This document shows positions 58,515-64,000 of a stretch of 64,000 nucleotides of DNA, one piece after another. Numbering within the stretch: position 1 is the stretch's first letter; each line of letters opens with the position of its first letter. The notes beneath the pieces were generated by a model. It had not been told where the DNA came from. It saw nothing but the letters and a program-made list of their open reading frames with translations, and did no database searches. Source of the stretch: an uncultured Victivallales bacterium (GTDB lineage Bacteria > Verrucomicrobiota > Lentisphaeria > Oligosphaerales > JAFGRS01); the NCBI GenBank assembly GCA_903837355.1, contig CAILUI010000097.1, positions 1 to 64,000 on the forward strand. The letters are read 5' to 3'. Position numbers and translations under genes: made by a program.

Positions 58515-60758
58515 GTGCGCCGGCCGGCACTACGCCAAGTCTGGGGGGGTTGGCGCATACCCTGTGCGGTGTGTCCCGCCGTACCGACCGCCCTGGTGCT
58601 GGCGGCCGGCATTCTGGCCGGGCTGGCCTGGGCGGGGCCGCCGGGGCAGCGCGGGTGGGCCATCGCCTGGCTGAGCCTCGGCCTCCTCGTCGCCGCGGTC
58701 TCGGTGCCGTGGCGGACGTGGCGGCTGGCCTGTCTGCCCCTGGGTGTCCTCCTCTTGCTCCTGCATGACGCGGCCCCCTGGGATACGCTGGCGCCGCGCC
58801 TGCCCAGGCCGGCCTGCCGGATCGCGCTGCGGGCCGTCGTCTGCGATGCGCAGTGCTACAGCGAGAGTCTCGAACTCCTGCCGCCGAGCCCCGCGGCGGC
58901 GGTGTCGGTGCAGAGCGTTCGCCTGCCGGGCGACGGCGGGTGGTCGGCGGCGCGAGGGCGGGTGTTGGTCCTGCTGCCGGAGACCTGCCGCGTCAGCTAC
59001 GGCGAGCGCCTCGAGATCGAGGGGGTCGTGCTGCCGTCCTCACCCGTGCCCTTTACCGGGGCCTTCGATTACCGTGAGTATTTGCTCCAGAATGGGATCC
59101 GGCATCTCGTCGAGGCCAGCGCCGTGCGCCCGACTGGCCTGGCCGGTGGGGTGACCGGAGCGCTGCGTCGGCTCCTGGTCTTCCGGGATGTCATTGCCCA
59201 GCGTCTGGTGGCGCACATCCCGTCCGAGGACCACGCCGGGATCGTGCTGGCCATGACCTTCGGCTTTCGCCAGACGCTGCGGCCAGAGACCCGGGCTGCC
59301 TTCCTGCGCAGCGGCACCATCCACGTGTTCTCAGTGTCCGGGTTGCACGTCGGCATGGTGGGCATCGTCTTCGGGGCCATCCTGCAACTGCTGGGCGTGC
59401 CCTACCGCGGGCGCTATGCGCTGGTGCCGCTGCTGCTCGGCGCTTATGTTCTGATGACCGGCTCGGCGCCCTCGGCGGTGCGCTCCTGGCTGATGGTCTG
59501 CGCCATCTGCTGGGGGCGGGTCCGCTTCCTGACCCTGTCGCCCCTGAACGGCGTGGCGCTGGCCGCGGTCGCCATCATGCTGTGGAACCCACTGGCTCTG
59601 TTGCAGGCCGGCTTCCGGTACTCCTTCACCACCGTTTCGGCGCTGGTGCTGGGCTGGCCGCTGCTGGCGGCGCTGGTCCGCGATCTGCGCGAGCGCGACG
59701 ACTGGCTGCCGCGACTGCTGCGACCCCGGTTTCAGGCGCGCGCCGTAACCACCACCGTGCAGACGCTTGGGGCCAGCCTGGTCGCCTGGTTCGGCGGCGC
59801 GGGGTTGATGCTGTACCTCAGCGCCATGGTCGTGCCTGCCGCGCTGCCGGTGAACGTGCTGCTGATTCCCCTGGCGTATGTCCTGCTGGTGCTGGCGATC
59901 CCCAAGATGCTGCTGGCTTGCCTGCCGCTGGTGCTGCCGGATGTTATCGCCGGGAAGATCATGAGCGCGCTGGTCGAGGCGATCCAGGCCTTGGCGGGCG
60001 CCGGCAGCGCTCCGGGCGGCAGTTGGGCTGTGCCGACGCCTTCCTGCACCTTGGTGGTGGCCTACTACGTGGCTCTCTTTGCGGCCCTGGCGTCGCCCCT
60101 GCCAGCGCGCCTGCGCGGGGTCGCCGCCACGGTTGCCGTCGCCCTGCTCGCCGCCGCCACCTGGATCCCCTGGCAGCCGCCGCGCCTGGCCCTGATCTGG
60201 GGCGGCGACGGTGACGTCCCCGTGGTCGCCCTCGAACGTCGTGACGGCTTGCCGCCGATCATCCTGCACAGCGGTACCCTGGAGGCGCAGCGCACTCTGA
60301 CGAACTGGCTGCAGCGCCGTGGCCATCGCCGCGTGGACGCTCTCGTCTACGGCTGGGACTTCCGGCGTACGGCTGAACGGGCCGCCACCGCCGTGCGTTT
60401 GCTGCAGGCCGATACCCTGATCATCCCCGCGGCGCCGCGCCCCGGCAGTCCGCTGCTGCAGGCGGTCGGCGAGCAGCAGGCCCGTGGGGGCAGGGTCCGC
60501 TTCCTGGCCGAGACCGCGGCGGCCGACGGGACGAGTGCCGCCACCTGGCCCGGCGGTGAGATCAGCGCCCGCGCTGACGGGGACGTCCGGCACCTGCGCC
60601 TCGTCACCCGGGGGGTCGGCACCGCGCAGACCCTCGACATCCGCCGTGACCCCTCCGGACGGCACCGCCTGACCCTCAGCCAGGGCCCCGGCACGGCGAC
60701 GGTTACCGAGGTCATTCCCACCTTCCAGCGTCGCCTCATCGAGATCATACCGAAGTAG
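58515..60758 (+). CDS. comEC: ComEC/Rec2 family DNA-uptake membrane protein
   Basis: 747 residues, GTG start. Three membrane segments at the N-terminus, a DUF4131-like beta region (about 90-190), then the Competence domain: YREYLLQNGIRHLVEAS, LVAHIPSEDHAGIVLAMTFGFRQTL and the signature SGTIHVFSVSGLHVGMVGIVFGAIL (about 273-297), followed by many helices. The C-terminal 180 residues occupy the place of the metallo-beta-lactamase domain, but I see no HxHxDH motif; only strand-like blocks remain (LIWGGDGDVPVVALERRDG, LVYGWDFRR). Catalytic nuclease function is therefore doubtful, though DNA transport may persist. The next gene begins 7 bp downstream. Confidence 0.85.
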   Translation: MRRPALRQVWGGWRIPCAVCPAVPTALVLAAGILAGLAWAGPPGQRGWAIAWLSLGLLVAAVSVPWRTWRLACLPLGVLLLLLHDAAPWDTLAPRLPRPACRIALRAVVCDAQCYSESLELLPPSPAAAVSVQSVRLPGDGGWSAARGRVLVLLPETCRVSYGERLEIEGVVLPSSPVPFTGAFDYREYLLQNGIRHLVEASAVRPTGLAGGVTGALRRLLVFRDVIAQRLVAHIPSEDHAGIVLAMTFGFRQTLRPETRAAFLRSGTIHVFSVSGLHVGMVGIVFGAILQLLGVPYRGRYALVPLLLGAYVLMTGSAPSAVRSWLMVCAICWGRVRFLTLSPLNGVALAAVAIMLWNPLALLQAGFRYSFTTVSALVLGWPLLAALVRDLRERDDWLPRLLRPRFQARAVTTTVQTLGASLVAWFGGAGLMLYLSAMVVPAALPVNVLLIPLAYVLLVLAIPKMLLACLPLVLPDVIAGKIMSALVEAIQALAGAGSAPGGSWAVPTPSCTLVVAYYVALFAALASPLPARLRGVAATVAVALLAAATWIPWQPPRLALIWGGDGDVPVVALERRDGLPPIILHSGTLEAQRTLTNWLQRRGHRRVDALVYGWDFRRTAERAATAVRLLQADTLIIPAAPRPGSPLLQAVGEQQARGGRVRFLAETAAADGTSAATWPGGEISARADGDVRHLRLVTRGVGTAQTLDIRRDPSGRHRLTLSQGPGTATVTEVIPTFQRRLIEIIPK

Positions 60759-60765
60759 GAGACTG

Positions 60766-62718
60766 ATGATGCCGCCGAGACCGTTTCCGCGCCGGGCGAT
60801 CCACCTCGATTTCCACACCATGCCCGGCATCTATGACGTCGGGCGCGATTTCGACGGCGAGGTCTTCGCCCGCACCCTCGCCGCCGCGCACGTTGACTAC
60901 ATCACTGTCTTTGCACGCTGCAACCTCGGCTTTGCCTACTATCCGACCCGGGTCGGAGTCATGCATCCGGGGCTGAAATTCGACCTGCTCGGGGGGATCA
61001 TCGGCGCCTGTCATCGGCACGACATCCGCGTGGCCACGTACCTCAGCGCGGGACTCGATCACGAGCAGGCGCTGCGCCATCGGGAATGGTGCAAGGTCAA
61101 CAAGCTGGGCCAGGTCTACGAGTTCGATAAGATGGGTAACTTCTTCCGCAACATGTGCTTCAACTCTGGCTATCGGGCACATCTGCTGGCCGAGGTCGAG
61201 GAGGTGCTCCGGGGTTACCCGGTCGACGGCATCTTCCTCGACTCGATCTGCGACTACTATCCGTGCTACGGCAGCGAGTGCGTCGAAGGTATGGCCCAGG
61301 CGGGTCTGGAGGTCAGCGACGACGCGGCGGTCGCGGCCTTCCAGAAGCAGACCAACGAGTCCTTCCGAGCCGACGTGGAGGATCTGGTAACGTCCCTCGG
61401 TGTGGGCCACATCTACCGCTACTACAATGCCCTTCCTTACCGCTCCGAACCCACGCACATCGAACTGGAGATTCTGCCCACAGGCGGCTGGGGGTACGAC
61501 TTCATGCCGGCCGCCATCCGTTACGCGCGCACCCTCGGCAAGCCCTACTTCACCATGACTGGCCGCTTCCACCGCAGTTGGGGTGACTTCGGGGGCATCC
61601 GCACCGAGCCCGGCATCCTCTTCGACCTCTACAACTCGGTCGCCAATGGCGGCACCGTCAGCATCGGCGACCACATGCATCCGCGCGGCGTGCTCGACCC
61701 CGCCGTCTACCGTCTCATCGGCAGTGCCTACAGCAAGATCCGGCAACTGGAGCCGTGGACCGACGGCGCCCGTCCGGTCACCGACATCGCCGTCTACTGC
61801 GCTACCCCGTACCGCGGCGGCAACATCATGGGCGCAGCGCGGTTACTCATGGAACTCAAGTACCAGTTCGATGTCGTCGACGAGCACAGCGACCTGGCCG
61901 GCTACCGCTTGCTGGTGCTGCCCGATGAGGTGACCGTTGACGCCCCCCTCAGAGCCAAACTCAAACGCCACCTGCGCGGCGGCGGCAGCATCCTGAGTTC
62001 CGCGCGCTCCGGCCTCGGTCCGTCCGGCAAGACCTTCGCCTGCAAAGAGTACGGGTTCGCCTTCGCCGGCGATGACCCGCACCACTACAGCTTCTACCAG
62101 GCCGGGCCCGCGGTCGCCAGGGACATGCCCGAGATGCTGACCACCATCTACAGCCACGGCACGATCCTCACCCCCGGCCCCCAGGCGACTGTCCTGGCGC
62201 AGCTTCACAAACCCTACTTCAACTGGAAGTCGTGGGACTGGCGTCACGAGAACTTCTACATCCCGCCCGAGGCCGCCGCCGGCCACCCGGCCGTGCTCCA
62301 GTCCGGCCCCGTCATTCACTTCAGCTTCCCCGTCTTCTCGGAGTATTACGAGTTCGCCGTCGTGGCGCATAAGACGCTGGTGCGGAACTGCCTCGAACGG
62401 CTCTTGCCGGACCCCACGCTACGGGTGCATGGCCTGCCGTCCTTCGGCCAGGCCAGCGTCACCCGGACCCGCCGGCAGACCCTTGTGCACCTGCTCACCT
62501 ACCTGCCCGAGACGCGCGGCAAGCAGATGCAGGTGATCGAGGAGCCCATCCACGTCCCCGCGGTCGAGTTGAGCGTGCGCGCTGACGGCCGCACCATCAC
62601 CGCCGCGTACCGCGCCCCCGAGCGCACCCCGCTCGACGTCCGCCTGGACGACGGCTATGTCCACTGTGCCGCCGGCGCCGTCGACGGCTACGCGCTGGTG
62701 GTCTTTGAGCACGACTGA
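60766..62718 (+). CDS. GHL6/alpha-amylase-fold family hydrolase with GH42-like trimerisation domain
   Basis: 650 residues. TIM-barrel half (about 10-350): IHLDFHTMPGIYDVGRDFD, VDYITVFARCNLGFAYYPT, HRHDIRVATYLSAGLDHEQA and GYPVDGIFLDSICDYY (about 153-166; Asp at the end of strand 4 is a candidate nucleophile), as in the hypothetical glycosyl hydrolase 6 (GHL6) group. Residues about 360-520 resemble the beta-galactosidase trimerisation fold (YRLLVLPDEVTVDAPLRAKLKRHLRGGGSIL). A small beta domain ends the protein. Family members act on alpha-linked fucose or galactose or are uncharacterised. AGGAG precedes ATG 60766, 7 bp after comEC. No signal peptide, so probably cytosolic. Confidence 0.75.
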   Translation: MMPPRPFPRRAIHLDFHTMPGIYDVGRDFDGEVFARTLAAAHVDYITVFARCNLGFAYYPTRVGVMHPGLKFDLLGGIIGACHRHDIRVATYLSAGLDHEQALRHREWCKVNKLGQVYEFDKMGNFFRNMCFNSGYRAHLLAEVEEVLRGYPVDGIFLDSICDYYPCYGSECVEGMAQAGLEVSDDAAVAAFQKQTNESFRADVEDLVTSLGVGHIYRYYNALPYRSEPTHIELEILPTGGWGYDFMPAAIRYARTLGKPYFTMTGRFHRSWGDFGGIRTEPGILFDLYNSVANGGTVSIGDHMHPRGVLDPAVYRLIGSAYSKIRQLEPWTDGARPVTDIAVYCATPYRGGNIMGAARLLMELKYQFDVVDEHSDLAGYRLLVLPDEVTVDAPLRAKLKRHLRGGGSILSSARSGLGPSGKTFACKEYGFAFAGDDPHHYSFYQAGPAVARDMPEMLTTIYSHGTILTPGPQATVLAQLHKPYFNWKSWDWRHENFYIPPEAAAGHPAVLQSGPVIHFSFPVFSEYYEFAVVAHKTLVRNCLERLLPDPTLRVHGLPSFGQASVTRTRRQTLVHLLTYLPETRGKQMQVIEEPIHVPAVELSVRADGRTITAAYRAPERTPLDVRLDDGYVHCAAGAVDGYALVVFEHD

Positions 62719-62804
62719 CCGGGTCCCTTCCCAAACTTGATTTGAGGCCCCCGTCGGCCATATTGCCAAACCACCCTCCGCGGCCTGCGGCCGCAGCCAG
62801 CAGA

Positions 62805-62881
62805 GGGCCCGTAGCTCAGTTGGTTAGAGCAGACGACTCATAATCGTCGGGTCGCTGGTTCGAGCCCAGCCGGGCCCACCA
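62805..62881 (+). tRNA. ileX: tRNA with CAU anticodon, probably tRNA-Ile2
   Basis: 77 nt with complete cloverleaf and encoded CCA. Acceptor GGGCCCG pairs with CGGGCCC; D arm GCTCAGTTGGTTAGAGC; anticodon stem GACGA/TCGTC with loop CTCATAA; variable GGGTC; T arm GCTGG-TTCGAGC-CCAGC. C4-G69 and C5-G68, recognised by TilS in tRNA-Ile2, are present, and the loop and T-arm region resembles E. coli ileX. Elongator tRNA-Met remains possible. Confidence 0.9.
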
Positions 62882-62886
62882 TCTTA

Positions 62887-62922
62887 AACCACTACATTGC
62901 AAGCATTTGCAGCGTAGTGGTT
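62887..62922. terminator. Near-palindromic hairpin after the tRNA
   Basis: AACCACTAC (62887-62895) pairs with GTAGTGGTT (62914-62922); between them TTGCAA-GCA-TTTGCA extends the symmetry. It lies six bases after the tRNA end. It has no T-run, so it may be a terminator or an integration-site element. Confidence 0.5.
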
Positions 62923-62988
62923 CCGTCGTCAGGAAACGCCAGCCCCTGGCGAAAACTGGGCATTTTAGGCGAAATAACAGCCTTGAAA

Positions 62989-63138
62989 CGTCACTTTGGC
63001 GTCACTTTGCCTCTGAGGCTAAACGGGTGACGGGGGCAGTAGGCGGGCGGGGGCAGGGGGGGCAATTCCGCAAGGTTGCGGATTTGACCTTGCGCCAGAT
63101 GGCGTAAGGTGGCGGGCGTCACTTTGGCGTCACTTTGG
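62989..63138. repeat. Two tandem pairs of CGTCACTTTGG
   Basis: CGTCACTTTGG occurs head to tail at 62989-62999 and 63000-63010 (last base C) and again at 63117-63127 and 63128-63138. Short direct repeats near a tRNA resemble the arm-type sites of tyrosine integrases. No integrase gene is in view. Confidence 0.7.
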
Positions 63139-63199
63139 CCCCCGGCCAGGGGGGCGCTACGTCTGACCCTACGTCCGCGGGTGGCCCCTTTTGCGCATT

Positions 63200-63226
63200 A
63201 TAGGGTTGCCCTATTGGTACCAATAG
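63200..63226. promoter_or_regulatory. Two overlapping perfect palindromes
   Basis: ATAGGG-TTG-CCCTAT (63200-63214) and CTATTGGTACCAATAG (63211-63226) share four bases. The second is a perfect 16-bp palindrome. The DNA could be an operator, a recombination site or alternative hairpins. Confidence 0.5.
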
Positions 63227-63671
63227 TGGCGCCACAGCATGCAATCCGTAGCTAAAGCGTCTGCCTGGCAGGCAGCAGGCCAGTACTCTCGCTGCCCGAA
63301 CTGGCACCAATCCACGGCGGTACCGGTGTTCGTCCCCACGCCCCGCCAGCGCCCGCCTTTCACGTCCGCCGTCGCCGGTCAGTTCTTTGCCCGGTCGCGG
63401 CAGATACCCGCCCAGGATCGCCTCCTACGCGGTCGCCATCTGCGTCCGCCCCGGCGCCCCTAACCCGCATATCTGGTTCACCTGGATATGCGCCGCGTCG
63501 TAGAACACCGGAAATGCCGAGCAATTGCGAACGCCGGCCCTCGCCTCGCCCCTGCCCCTCCAGCCTCGCGGTGGTCTTGACATCCCACCGGTCTGCACCC
63601 ACTGTAGTGTCCTAACGGGGGTGTTTTCCGGCAAATGGGAGCCGGGGTAGAATAAGAAGTCGGCATGACCC

Positions 63672-63857
63672 ATGAGCCACTGCGCCTACATCTACACACC
63701 GAAACTCTCCGAGTCCTCCGTTCGGTCACTTGTAGCCGGGCTGGCACATGGCGGCGTGGCCATCACGCACCTTGGAAAGAGTGACCCACCGAAGAAATGG
63801 TCCGGTGATGAGGAATCGGCGGTGCATGAGATCCTGACGTCGCAGTTATTGGGCTAA
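63672..63857 (+). CDS. Small hypothetical protein near the window end
   Basis: 61 residues of normal-looking composition (SESSVRSLVAGLAHGGVAITHLGKSDPPKKW). The codons have noticeably lower G+C than the rest of the window, which suggests foreign origin. I do not recognise a family. The N-terminal CAYIYTPKLS hints at an intact start, but no strong RBS precedes ATG 63672 and another ATG lies 6 bases upstream in a different frame. It could be a truncated remnant. Confidence 0.4.
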   Translation: MSHCAYIYTPKLSESSVRSLVAGLAHGGVAITHLGKSDPPKKWSGDEESAVHEILTSQLLG

Positions 63858-64000
63858 TGGGCGGAGGCAAGACCCAGGCGTGGGAGGTCGTTTCCTTGGC
63901 TCAGCATTGTCCCGCAACACTTCGGAGGCAGTTCACCAATGCCGAACAAGGCGCCTGCACCTAACCGCCGCCATCGCTTTCCGCTCGGCACTCTCCGCGA
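63858..64000. other. Last 143 bp, nothing recognised
   Basis: No repeats or clear reading frame with a start; any gene here would continue past the window. Confidence 0.3.

Larger units (their letters stand above)
62882..63671. other. Gene-poor DNA downstream of the tRNA, possible integration site
   Basis: About 790 bp without a gene I can support. Contents: a long near-palindromic hairpin (62887-62922), two pairs of 11-bp tandem repeats, two overlapping palindromes (63200-63226) and a drop in G+C near 62880-62960. Frames on the minus strand (63425-63673, 63360-63602) have no recognisable similarity. Confidence 0.5.

Noticed and set aside
63425-63673. Minus-strand frame of 82 codons near the tRNA
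   Set aside because: No recognisable family or RBS; kept only as part of the unexplained flank.
62883-64000. Integrase gene next to the tRNA
   Set aside because: No frame shows the R-H-R-Y residues of a tyrosine recombinase within this window.

Overview
This 64 kb window comes from the chromosome of a GC-rich (about two thirds G+C by eye), Gram-negative, anaerobic polysaccharide degrader. The case for an anaerobe is a three-gene [FeFe]-hydrogenase operon (13752-17941), a superoxide reductase (12873-13250) and an oxygen-sensitive radical SAM maturase (52558-53781). The case for an outer membrane is several lipoprotein signals and an LpoB/YcfL/COG3014 operon. The case for glycan feeding is at least five secreted glycoside hydrolases or lyases, very large secreted beta-sandwich proteins, a sugar ABC importer, a UroD-like methyltransferase, a Tat-exported Gfo/Idh/MocA oxidoreductase and duplicated dockerin-like LSPELTRLIQFYN/EDGYAPG motifs. 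This mix is typical of uncultured PVC-type bacteria (Lentisphaerota, Kiritimatiellota) or of Hydrogenedentota and Sumerlaeota. The phylum is my inference and was not tested.

Layout. 1-2285: DUF1232 protein, YaiI-type protein and UroD-like protein. 2286-11714: glycan block with a frameshifted secreted protein, two clan GH-A hydrolases, a ceramidase-like protein translationally close to a heparinase II/III-like lyase, and a NUC1-type nuclease. 11850-13250: zinc-ribbon protein coupled to a PTS EIIA, hairpin-rich intergenic DNA, and superoxide reductase. 13752-17941: hydrogenase operon ending in a perfect 17-bp stem terminator. 18032-21168: four-gene minus-strand envelope operon. 21283-25382: sugar ABC importer whose first permease carries a large extra membrane insert. 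26190-29681: giant lyase. 29678-36361: 2227-residue papain-like multidomain protein. 36578-44277: esterase, QueG-like Fe-S protein, giant adhesive or carbohydrate-binding protein, lactonase. 44959-52282: GH5-like hydrolase, HEAT-repeat lipoprotein, Gfo/Idh/MocA oxidoreductase, EF-hand protein. 52558-58457: SPASM maturase with a SEC-C tail, lytic transglycosylase, SirB1-like protein, PHP phosphoesterase, FHA/PEGA protein. 58515-62718: ComEC and a GHL6-like hydrolase. 62805-62881: a CAU tRNA, followed by about 1.1 kb of nearly gene-free DNA that looks like the edge of an integrated element.

How it fits together. The secreted hydrolases and lyases would release sugars or uronates, the ABC importer would take up one product, and reducing equivalents from fermentation could leave as H2 through the NADH- and ferredoxin-dependent hydrogenase. 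No ABC ATPase, SusC/SusD pair, sulfatase, integrase, CRISPR array or rRNA gene is visible.

The least expected signals are non-coding or at the level of gene integrity: three related arrays of 55-64 bp GC-rich repeats; a 128-bp MITE with 18-bp inverted ends and a 10-bp target duplication; an in-frame amber codon splitting an FHA/PEGA protein from an OB-fold domain; a single-base frameshift; two covarying copies of one hairpin; and paired 11-bp repeats plus palindromes beside the tRNA.
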